DNA from: Chondrosia reniformis
Lineage: Eukaryota > Porifera > Demospongiae > Chondrillida > Chondrillidae
Assembly: GCA_947172415.1 (NCBI GenBank)
Contig: OX359197.1
Span: forward strand, 1,426,001-1,490,000
Reading direction: 5' to 3'
Length of the DNA stretch: 64,000 bases
Below the pieces are notes generated by a model. The model was not told where the DNA came from. It worked only from the letters and a program-made list of their open reading frames with translations, and did no database searches. Shown here piece by piece: positions 31,301 through 39,337 of this stretch. A program made the position numbers and the translations under genes. How positions within the stretch are numbered: the stretch's first letter is position 1; each line of letters begins with the position of its first letter.

Positions 31301-34300
31301 CTCCTGAATTAACTGACATTAAAGCTTTTAGGGTAAGAAATCTTTTTTGTAGGAAATGATCATTTGATCAGAATGTCAATGCTTATTCTAAAAGATATAA
31401 TTACATTAATTAGTAGTGATTCAGTTAACAGAACACAAACTGATACTTCCACCCATTTCCAGTGGGAGAGGCCATTTTACCAATTAATCTCTGGCCGCCA
31501 CCGATATACAACTACGTATGTATGTACTTGTTGTACATGTTATGAAGGTCTTTCTCTCTTTTCTAATTGTCCAGGTTGTTTCGGAGCCTTGTGTCCCTTG
31601 CATTCCAGGACCCTGTGAGATGTATGCCTGCAATACTTCATGTACTGGGGAAGACCCTTACATAATTGGCTTCAGTTTCTCTAATCTTTCTATTGCATCC
31701 TTCCCAATTAGTCCGTATACTGATACACCCTTAACCGTCTATCTCACTGTTCAAGCTACCACAGCCAATGGAGAAAAAATTACTAAATCTTCAAATGGTA
31801 TAGTTCTAGATTTTACGGCCCCTATACTAGTTAAGGATGTGGTTCACTTTGATGTTGTCTTTGATACCAACCAGCCAATAGAATTTCAGAGCAGTAATGA
31901 TACAATAGCAGTTGAATTTGAATTTGCAGATCCTGAGAGTGGTATTGTTGAATACAGTTGGGCTATTGGAACTGAACCATTCCTTACAGACATTCAAAAC
32001 TTTACTTCAGTAGGCCTGGAAACTAAGATTTCAAATTCACAGCTATCTGGCCTATTGACTCATAATTCCACTTATTATGCAACAGTAATGGCAGTAAATG
32101 GTGCTGGGTTACTTGGAAAGGCCTCTAGTAATGGAGTCACCTACATAGCAACTGAGCTGAATGTTACTGAGCTGGCATCCTATGTAAGGGTCCGGTCTGT
32201 GGAGTCACTGAGTGTTCCACTAGCCAGTGATAGAAATTTGTCCATCATCTTTGAGTTGGGTCATGTGCTAGACTTTGCTAGTATAGCTTGGAATGGTGTT
32301 ACTGAAGAAGTGGATCAAATTAGTAAGTCATTATTTGCTGTGTTTTGAACATTAAAGTCAATAAAGTGTAGTTATGAATTGAGAGGTAGGCCTTCTCTGA
32401 TAATATCAGTCTATCAACCTCTTTCTATGAATATGATTCACAATTTGTGCTTTACCCTATATGAAAAAGTGTCTCTGGTGTCATGTATAGGCATACCTAT
32501 GTAGTATATTATTTGATGTGCTTGCAGCAGTTGTATTTAGTTTATGATTATAAAGTGAAAGCTGTGACATATTGTATAAGCTGCAAGTATTCAAAATGTC
32601 AAAGCATCAAAAACTTTTGCAACAGATTGAGATGCAGAGATTTAACAATTTTGAGTTTATTGTCTTTTTCATCATCATAGATTGGTATCTTGGTACTGCT
32701 CCTAGAGAAGAGGATATACTGCCCTCTACACTAGTCAGCTATGGGATGGCCACTTCTGCTGCCATCGATGCTGGTGCACTCTACATAGATAGAACCATCT
32801 TTGCTACCCTCTCTGAAGTGTTGGCCTTGGCTGAACAGAAGAATCCAGTTGTTACCGATAACCTGCTGAGCATTGAGCCAGGACGAACATTTTATCACAC
32901 CGTTGAGATGTGTAATGTGGCCCACCGATGTCAAGAAGTGGTTAGCTCTCCAGGGATAATCTTTCGTAAGTCTCTGATTAGTTTTAAGTCTTGAAGAGAG
33001 CCCTTAAAATATTCATTGAAGCATTATATTCTGTAATCTCTTTCATTAATACAATGTTGTACTGGCTTTAGGTTACAACGATCACTTTTCTGTGGCTGGT
33101 GAAGATGGTAATGTATCAGTTCTGCTTCAGCAGGAGCAGCCTGTCAATCAGAGTATTAGTGAAACACCTATTGCTGACAGACGGGCAACACTGAGTATTT
33201 CCTCTACAAGAGGTAAGTCCAAAGTAGATATGAATGAATTTCAATATTTTTTATTTTAGCAATTTTACACTGTTCCAATGAATTAACACTGTATATATAT
33301 CTATAACACTATTTCCTACGTATATGTACGTACTGTGACTTAGGGTAGACATCTTATAATAATAATATACAATGCTTTGCTGCTATATGTATGTTATATT
33401 TATACTTTTATTATGAATTAAATAATTTATTTATATTAGATTACCTTAGTATATTGTAACTTGTACTTTATATAATTTACTCACTTTGTAATTCTACTGT
33501 AGCTCTCTTAAGGGACTCACTATTTGCATCAGGGTTCTTATCAGATTTTGATTTGCAAAGGTATTTTCGTAACACTGCTCCCTACACCAGTAATCCATAT
33601 GACACTATGGGCCAGACATCTGTCAGTGTATCAAGAAGGTATGTAGGTATATAGCACCACTGACACACTACGTATACAAGCCATTGTATGTGTAACATTT
33701 ATTAGATTGATTGGAAAGCTTGTTCAGATTAAATTTTAAATAGCTTGTGCAAGTCTGAAATCATTAAAAAGTACACATTTTCTTGAATTTGGACATACAT
33801 AAGCTTAAATGAACTTTAGTTAACACTTTTTTATCAAATTTTCCTTGTATCTTGTAAAATACAGGTTTACTAGTATTGGAGGTCCTAGTTTCTACGTGTC
33901 CTTCCTCGGCCAAACCGACCTCCTATCATCTTTGATAGTAAATGTCTCCTTTGATTCTTCACTTGATTGGTTTAATGCTCGACCAGAGTTATTGTATTGG
34001 GATACCACAGAGTTTGTCTGGAGAGAAGTTAGGGAGACTTGTGGACGTAATTCTACAATTGATTGGTCAAGCTACACCCTTCAAGCTGAACTGTGCTCTA
34101 CTGTAATCGAAGATACTGGAGTTGGAAGGAGAAGAAGACAAAGTGATAATGAAACTGCACCTTCTTTTCTTGATAGACCTGTTCATTTAATTGTCGGTCA
34201 GATCGGCAGCTTCTCTATCAACACTCCCCCCGTACTGCTTTTTCCAACTGAAGCTTACCAAATAGCTGAGTACCCAACGACCTTTACCCTTGACCTCTCC

Positions 34301-37300
34301 TCTCTCTATACTGATGCTGAGGGTGATACAGTAAAGTTTTATCTGTCTTCAGTGCCATCACTAGGAAGTGCCAACTTAACAGAGAGTGGTACCTTGGTTT
34401 ATTCACCCTGCCCCAACTGCATTGGGATAGAAATGCTTGAAGTCTATGTCCTAGAGGATCCTTTTGGTATTAACATACGTCTCTCGGCAACAGGCATGCT
34501 GAGATTGCAAATAAATAATATAAATGTAGCTCCTAATATATTCTTTTATGAAGAATTGTCAACTGGTAACATCAGCTTATCTTCTTCAAGCAGGGTCTAC
34601 TTGGATAACAATCGTACTGATTATACCTCAGTCATACAGATCGGAGCCTATGATTTAGATGGATACAATGACAAACTGACTTTAAGAGTGATTGGGGCAA
34701 TGAATGGTGATGTACAGGCTGATATATGGTTGGATGCAGTTGGATTAAGTGAGAGTTTGCCTGTGTTTTGGCCTCCTTCTGCCCCCGGAGGAGCATTCCA
34801 AGGCTATATGACCTTCTTAGGTGTAAATCTGACATATCTTCCAAGTAATCCTCTGTACACTGGTGAAGAGACTCTGTCCATTAGTGTCAAAGATGAAGGC
34901 TCTCTATTCAGTAATCCTCCTCTATCACTGACTATTGTCATGTTTGATAGCCCCTGTCAAAATGGTGGGCGCTGTGCTAACGGGAGTACAATGTTCAACT
35001 GCTCTTGTGAATGTCCTCTTAGTTTCAGTGGAGAGTTCTGTGAGATAGCTAACTTTACATCTGTTCCTGATATAGCAAGAGGTCAGTGAAATGTTGTGAG
35101 ACTTGACCTATGTTACTACATGCGTATATACTGTATATTGACTGTGGGACCTACTTATGTTACTGTATATGTTAAGTGTATCCTGTAACTGGTTTTCTTG
35201 TATGTTCCAAAACATTCTGATTTGCCAATATTATTCTGAAAATAGTGTTGATATGTGTGATTGTAGAGACTGTTGTCAATTCTTTTTAAAAAAGAATGCC
35301 TATTTTAATTTATGCTTGAAAATAGCTACTACATTATTATGCTAGCATATTGCAAATGTAAGAAGAGCGGTTTGGCACCTAGCATGTACGTACGTACGTA
35401 CATACGTACACTATTGTATTAGTTTAACTACGTACAATAACTTTTAGTATTTTGATGAATGTCTCACACTGGGACCTATTTTTATGTTAAACATTTCATA
35501 TAACTAGTTTTCATGAATGTCTCAAACTGGTCCATATCCTTTCACAGTTTGCCCTGATGGCATACCAGAGATGACTTGTGAGGATGATCCTTGCAGAGAA
35601 GCAATGTGTCCCTCCAATTCTTCAGCAGTGTGCAAACCAAATTTCTGTGGCAGCTGCACAGCAGAATGGTTCGTTGGAGATGAGAGGATCCAATGCAATG
35701 CAAATGATGTTCCAGGTGTTTGTCTGAAGCCAATAGATGTGACTATAGCAAGTTAGAATTTTAAATAGTACATATACGTACATATATATTATTCAAATAG
35801 AAGCCGTCCTTAAATAGTAACTGAACCTAGAGCTTGTTCAAAGAAATAACAGCTTCCATCGAATAGTAGCCACAATTAATTAAAGTAGTCCTCTGTGTTT
35901 TCATGTTCTCTCTGTTGCCTCCAGGAATGCCTATAGACACATGGAATCTACAACTAAAATGTACATTCACTGACATCAGTCATTGTAGCTAGCAATGTAT
36001 ACCGGTATTAATAAGGATAGTGTGTGAAATAAATTGGATAAAAGCCATCCTCGAATAGTAACCTTATATTTGACATGTAATATTATAGTAGTTATTTGTA
36101 TTGCAGTTTCTATTCAAATATAAAATCATATACATGATTATGTACTACACATACGTACGTACCTACGTATGTACGTATGTATGTAGGTTCCACGTAATAT
36201 ATACCAAAATAAGGAGCACTGTTCAAGATCACTACCATAAACCAATCTGTATTTTATTACAATATATAGCCTCAAATACAGTAAATAACATCTAAGAAAG
36301 CCTACCCCATTTGGTGGTATGTACATTATTCTATCTCACTTGAAGAATATAGAAATGTATGTATCTCACGCTCTGCCTCACTCTCTCCTATGGTTAGTAA
36401 CCTGTGGTGGTGTTACTTGTGACTGCCCTGAGCCACCCTTTGCATGCCCAGAAGATTCCATACTGGTGGAAGTGCGTACAAGTCCATGTTGTGTACGCTA
36501 CGACTGTGTCTGTCCTCAAGCCAGCTGTCCAGTACTAATGGAATGTGGTGTTGCTGTTCAGCCTGTACCCTCCAAGAGAGGCCATGGGTATCCCGGATAC
36601 TGTTGTCCTGACTACAACTTTGATGGTAAGAAAATACATAATTTGATTGATCACAATATTTATATGATATTCTGCCTTCACTTCCTGAGCAGCTATACTT
36701 ACATACATATGTGATTTGTGGCTTGCAACAGATAACCTATATATGATGTACATAGCTATGTGCAAAGAATCAATTGAAATCTAATCCATTTACTGCGGAT
36801 GGTTAATGGTTAATGATACAATATTAACATTGAAAATTAATTTTCAGATTGCACTAATGATTTCATGTGTTTATGAACTATTACTGTAATGTCTTATGTA
36901 AACTTTTGCAGATACCCATGTTAGTCTAATAAATAGTTACAAGTTCTATCCTGTTTTTTCCTAAACTTACCTAGCCTGAGCTCAACTTATATTATACGTA
37001 CTTATATACTGTTTTTCTATTTAAATATTATGAATGTCTGATTGGTCACAACCTAGCACTTTATTCTACTCTCCATGTTCACGTAGATATTAATGAGTGT
37101 GGCATTAGAAATGGTCTCTGCAGTGATATCTGTGTCAATCAGCCATTTACTCATCAATGTACCTGTCCTTCTGGTGTGACCTTAGCAAGCGACCAGCAGA
37201 ACTGCGGAGGTACATACATACTGTATGCATACAATTAATAATGATGTACTCTTCTACAGACATCTTTATTACTGAAAGACAACCTACCATTGTAATTATT

Positions 37301-38563
37301 TACTTATTGTTATGTGTTCTACACATATGTATTTGTATATAAAACACAGTTTGAAACTGTAGAGTGCTATAGATGCCTCACTAGTTAGTACAGTATCCCC
37401 CAAACTGTTTTACTCAGAAAGGACTATTTGAAATTTGAATTTGCTTCGTGTTATGATAATAAAAATGCTGTTTTGTGTCATTTTTAGTGTGTAAGTACAA
37501 TGATATGGAGTATCTCTATGGAGACAGAGTGAAGATTGGCTGTAACTGGTGGTACGTTGCCCATAACCACACACCTACACATGTAATTAATATCCTTCTG
37601 TGGAGTGTATACATTTACTATAGACTTCTATAATTTAAATTATCACTTTTCTTACCAGCTACTACGTATTGTATGTGCACGTCTTATTTTATGCATATAG
37701 TCTATTTCAATTAAGTTGTAGAATTAAAATTCTAAAAACCTGATTGCTTATCATGCTCAAACCACAAGTATTACTGTAATCACAGTCAAACATCATGAAG
37801 GAGGAAACACAATAAGCAATTACTGCTTTAGCCACCAGTGCTTGGCCACTGATCATGAGCTACTCTATTGCCATGCCTCCCTCTAATTCCATAACTACAA
37901 ATTATCCATTCACAAATTTGAACAAGCTGACCATATTTGAGACCCATCACCAATCACAGGAAAGCATAAAGCTAATTAAAATATTACAAATAGCTTTATT
38001 CATCGTGAATACCATATATATCTGTTGTATATCTATATGCTGTACATGTTACGTGGTGTTTGTCTCATATGCACTGTATAGTGTATGTCAGAGTGACAAT
38101 GTCAGTTCCGAGAGGTGGCGTTGCACTGCTGATCCTTGTACTCCAAGTTGCCTGATGAATGGTAGTTATTACAACATTGGACATAGGCTGCAGAGTGACC
38201 TGATTACTTGGTACGTATGCACGAGAGTGACCAATTGTTTGAACGTGTGTTGGTGTAACACTACAATATTCTTTGTTAAAATTTGGCTCAATTGATCTAA
38301 ATGGCATTTACACTTTAGGACTGTTTCATGCAGTGTATTAAATGCAGTGAATTTATGAACTATACACTATACAACAATATCTACATATAAAACTGTGGAT
38401 GTACTTGTTGCTAATTTACTGTATAGGTAGCATTTTACTGTCACATATAGTACATAGTTAATTTATATTAATCTGCATGTGTACGTACATATACGTATAT
38501 AGTACTTGTGGACCAACAGATACGGGAGCTGAGTGGTCATGTGAGAGAGAAGATGTAGTGTAA
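7380..38563 (+). CDS. Giant secreted LLTP / extracellular-repeat fusion protein, 37 exons
   Basis: Exons: 7380-7544, 7688-8798, 9112-9281, 9728-9855, 10432-10553, 10741-10892, 13755-14072, 14551-14752, 15308-15417, 15993-16159, 16706-16874, 17268-17457, 17940-18338, 18528-18598, 19235-19389, 19871-20579, 20925-21371, 21899-22031, 22212-22566, 22842-23011, 23347-23712, 24574-25615, 26263-26512, 26783-27268, 27902-30246, 30504-31332, 31575-32322, 32681-32965, 33072-33212, 33503-33638, 33865-35081, 35548-35715, 36398-36625, 37087-37209, 37488-37551, 38082-38210, 38503-38563. Every junction is GT-AG and in phase. The sum is 14,061 nt (4,686 residues), with the stop at 38561-38563. The ATG at 7380 starts a signal peptide. 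Order: LLTP module (1-~1,200), PAN-like segment, TPP repeat array, furin-like site, cadherin-like repeats, EGF, cysteine-rich and VWC modules. Probably an extracellular lipid-binding or matrix protein. Weakest points are the donors near 9855 and 16159 and the long intron 10893-13754. A two-gene alternative is not excluded, but no start, stop or poly(A) signal separates the halves. Confidence 0.75.
11457..11524 (+). tRNA. tRNA-like sequence, probably degenerate
   Basis: An 8-bp terminal stem (TGAGGATA / TATCCTCA) encloses a D-arm-like GTGATTGGTAGAG and a perfect T-arm (GGTGG-TTCGACT-CCACC). The T-arm includes an exact polymerase III B box (GGTTCGACTCC). The anticodon arm region (CTCTCTTACAG) does not form a proper stem, and the spacing to the acceptor stem is off. 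It is therefore a tRNA pseudogene or tRNA-derived element rather than a working tRNA. Located in an intron of the giant gene. Confidence 0.4.
11860..11873 (+). promoter_or_regulatory. PSE-like element of U1 copy 1
   Basis: AACCACAAATATTT starts 58 bases upstream of the U1 5' end. The same element occurs 58 and 57 bases upstream of the other two copies, in the range expected for a proximal sequence element read by SNAPc. Confidence 0.65.
11918..12077 (+). ncRNA. RNU1: U1 snRNA copy 1
   Basis: About 160 nt, close to the usual 164. The 5' end AACTTACCTG is the 5'-splice-site-recognition sequence. It has a 70K-loop-like GATCAACAAGG, the U1A-loop ATTGCACTTC and stem-loop III (CCCC-AAACGT-GGGG). 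An Sm site (AATTTTTGA) is followed by the highly conserved final hairpin GGGGGACTGCGTTCGCGC. The RNA base-pairs with 5' splice sites in the spliceosome. It lies in the sense orientation in an intron of the giant gene. Translated frames through it are spurious. Confidence 0.93.
12316..12329 (+). promoter_or_regulatory. PSE-like element of U1 copy 2
   Basis: AACCACAAGTATTT begins exactly 58 bases upstream of U1 copy 2. The following 45 bases are also largely shared with copy 1 (GTCAGATGATTTATAA), indicating a duplicated promoter. Confidence 0.65.
12374..12533 (+). ncRNA. RNU1: U1 snRNA copy 2
   Basis: Identical to copy 1 over the RNA region as far as I can read, including the 5' end, Sm site and terminal hairpin. 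The 3' flank differs from copy 1, so the duplication ends close to the RNA 3' end. Confidence 0.93.
13195..13208 (+). promoter_or_regulatory. PSE-like element of U1 copy 3
   Basis: AACCACAAGTATTT begins 57 bases upstream of U1 copy 3. The rest of the upstream flank differs from copies 1 and 2, so conservation of this block alone points to function. Confidence 0.65.
13252..13412 (+). ncRNA. RNU1: U1 snRNA copy 3 (U1A-loop variant)
   Basis: Same RNA as copies 1 and 2 except for one extra T at about 13314-13316, changing ATTGCAC to ATTTGCAC within the loop that binds the U1A protein. The 5' end, Sm site and terminal hairpin are intact. It shares a 3' flank (GGAAATACAAAGCAATGAAA) with copy 1. 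It is either a functional variant or an early pseudogene. Confidence 0.88.
14081..14202. repeat. Inverted repeat, 33-bp arms
   Basis: Arms 14081-14113 and 14170-14202 are perfect reverse complements around a 56-base spacer, and start nine bases after a splice donor of the giant gene. MITE-like; it could place the donor near a stable hairpin. Confidence 0.8.
14238..14305 (-). repeat. Hammerhead-like core (family 1 copy)
   Basis: On the minus strand CTGATGA (14301-14295) is followed by a 13-base hairpin, then GAAAC (14281-14277) and, further on, GATGCTCAA, the family stem-I strand. The partner stem-I strand is not visible upstream. Both conserved core blocks are intact. Confidence 0.5.
15025..15115 (-). 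repeat. Dispersed repeat, family 2 fragment
   Basis: Matches the AATCTAATACACCATTTT and CCTAAACCTG blocks of the copies at 3428 and 23790, with more substitutions. Ribozyme-like part absent. Confidence 0.55.
15513..15651 (-). repeat. Inverted-repeat element with CTGATGA block
   Basis: Ends are AACTAC...GTAGTT, and the inner arms (GTTAACAAATTTCAAA / TTTGAAATTTGTTAAC and AACCCAATCCA / TGGATTGGGTT) are inverted. On the minus strand CTGATGAAG is followed by GGGTTAAAATGTTTG, as in family 1 elements. Intronic. Confidence 0.6.
17741..17858 (+). repeat. Family 2 repeat with hammerhead-like ribozyme
   Basis: Stem I strands CTCC/GGAG and GGATCA/TGACCC flank a core of CTGATGA (17753-17759), a stem-II hairpin, GAAAC (17775-17779), a tiny stem III and GTC (17784-17786). 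This is the type I hammerhead layout. A CA/AGT internal loop in stem I sits where natural ribozymes make tertiary contacts. The first stem-II pair is A/A, a weakness. The downstream tail (TATCCTCATCCAAAGCTCTC) is shared with other family members. Confidence 0.6.
19545..19659 (-). repeat. Short insertion flanked by 15-bp direct repeats
   Basis: ACTGTACTCGGGGAA occurs at 19545-19559 and again at 19645-19659, exactly 100 bases apart. The 85 bases between hold, on the minus strand, a CTGATGA block and an inverted TTGCCA/TGGCAA pair. Long perfect direct repeats look like a target-site duplication from RNA-mediated insertion. Intronic. Confidence 0.55.
21600..21730 (-). repeat. Family 2 repeat with hammerhead-like core
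   Basis: On the minus strand: CTGATGA (21675-21669), AGG-loop-CCT hairpin, GAAAC (21653-21649) and GTC (21644-21642). Stem I is weak in this copy (GAGTCA against TAGCCC). Intronic. Confidence 0.55.
23052..23254. mobile_element. MITE with TACCGTA/TACGGTA terminal inverted repeats
   Basis: 203 bp, with ends TACCGTATGGCCGGAAATTT and its imperfect complement AAATTTTCAGCTATACGGTA. The arms continue inward as TTTTGGTG / CACCAAAA and TTGGTGGATTG / CAATCCACCAA. No coding capacity. Non-autonomous DNA transposon in an intron of the giant gene. Confidence 0.8.
23790..24050 (-). repeat. Most complete family 2 repeat copy
   Basis: Contains the full tail block and, on the minus strand, GGATCA, a damaged core (CTGAAGGG, missing three bases of CTGATGA), GAAAC, GTC and TGACCC. 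The deletion should abolish cleavage, so this is a dead copy useful for deriving the consensus. Confidence 0.7.
25672..25838 (+). repeat. Family 1 element with best-paired hammerhead-like stem I
   Basis: Terminal inverted repeats TATCTTTTGGATGGAA / TTCCATCC-TAAGATA. Stem I GAACATTT (25726-25733) pairs perfectly with AAATGTTC (25799-25806). CTGATGA is at 25736-25742, then stem II ACCC-TCA-GGGT, then AAAA where GAAA is needed, and GTC at 25793-25795. Architecture is conserved, but G12 is lost. Confidence 0.65.
26577..26716 (+). repeat. Dispersed repeat fragment shared with 56580-56645
   Basis: Blocks TGTGGTTT-G-GAATAAAGCG, GGTGGATTAG and GGAGTGCACT recur at 56580-56645. Short, non-coding, probably a MITE remnant. 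Confidence 0.55.
27801..27847. repeat. A/T microsatellite
   Basis: An uninterrupted run of AAT/AAAT units in the intron before the largest exon of the giant gene. Confidence 0.8.
33072..38563 (+). other. C-terminal region: furin-like site, cadherin-like, EGF and VWC modules
   Basis: The tetrabasic GRRRRQ encoded at about 34124-34141 fits a furin cleavage site. It is followed by two or more cadherin/'tandem-95'-like repeats (TDAEGDTVKF, AYDLDGYNDKL). An EGF module comes next (SPCQNGGRC...CEI), then a small cysteine-rich unit (DDPCREAMCPS...CGSC) and a second one with C-C pairs (36398-36625). A calcium-binding EGF follows (DINECG...QNCG, 37087-37209), then one complete VWC-type module and the start of a second (37488-38563). 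This is a typical secreted adhesion or matrix C-terminus. Confidence 0.7.
37759..37772 (+). promoter_or_regulatory. Orphan copy of the U1 PSE-like element
   Basis: AACCACAAGTATTA matches the element found 57-58 bases upstream of all three U1 genes. I do not recognise an snRNA about 58 bases downstream (near 37817). It may be chance, or the promoter of an unrecognised small RNA in this intron. Confidence 0.25.
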
Positions 38564-39337
38564 CTAGTGCAGTTTGACTTTAGTAGACACATACGTAGGA
38601 TATGGTATCTATATATCTATATATACTGTGTATGTAAAGACTTTTAAGTATTGTTTTATTGATTGATTCATCTCCATACTTATTATACTTATGCCTACAA
38701 TTATTCCTAGTTATTAGATAATTAATTTTAACCAAATTGATCAGCACCATATATAAGTACATTATTTCTATGTACTACCTATACAACTGATGAAGATTGT
38801 ATATTATACGGATTAAAACATCTTGAATTGATGATTGAACTTAAAAGTTTCCCTGCTGTGATATATACGCAAAGTATTCCCCCCATCCCCCCAAATGAAT
38901 AGTATTATATTAATCACCATGCAGTGTGTGCAAAACTCCTGCTTGCACTAACAGGTGTTTCTCCACTGTTTCCAGGGTCTCCTTGACTGACACCCTTTTG
39001 CCATTGCACTCAGTTTACTCCCTCTGAGTGTGGGCATGCATGCAATTGTTCCACCAAATGAGCAAGAGATCTAGACTGATCATGAGTTCTTTAATATTAT
39101 TCATCAGTGGCCAAGCAGGGACCAGAGGGAAAACTACGTAATCATACACGTACAACCAGATTCTTATAATATGATTAGAACATTTAATTTACAAAGATTA
39201 TAAGCTTACAGTTCAGAATAATGTGGACAATAATGTGTAATATACATATATATAGAGAGTTAATGTTAGATTGATAGCTGATCTTTAATTATAAAATTTA
39301 GCAAAGTTTCACAATTGACGGTTTGCTGTATACCAAT
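38564..39337. other. Intergenic region between convergent genes
   Basis: Holds the 3' end of the giant gene and of the minus-strand E2/E3 fusion. An ATTAAA near 38813 is a possible poly(A) signal. A CTGATGAAG block with a hairpin and AAAAC (38787 onward) resembles a decayed family 1 core. CAGTGGCCAAGCA near 39107 is an inverted match to the intron segment near 37840. No coding exon seen. Confidence 0.45.

Larger units (their letters stand above)
19871..32965 (+). other. PAN-like segment and 'TPP' extracellular repeat array
   Basis: Residues about 1,210-3,931. A small disulphide segment (EDCAAVCHNSSGCLSYDYS...CVLHSG, about 1,458-1,487) resembles a PAN/apple core. Many units then follow with the pattern D/E-x-(S/T)-P-P-x-x-G-x-V-x-D-G, a W or F, D-x-E-S-G-I-x-x-Y, A-(I/V)-G-T, and a closing Y-x-V-x-V-x-A-x-N-x-A-G-L. 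TPP motifs are seen for example at 22490 (DTSPP), 23397 (DRTPP), 24580 (DITPP), 25270 (DVTPP) and 26895 (DTTPP). Each unit looks like an immunoglobulin/fibronectin III-type beta sandwich. N-glycosylation sequons are frequent, fitting an extracellular role. The largest exon (27902-30246) encodes several units without introns. Confidence 0.75.
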
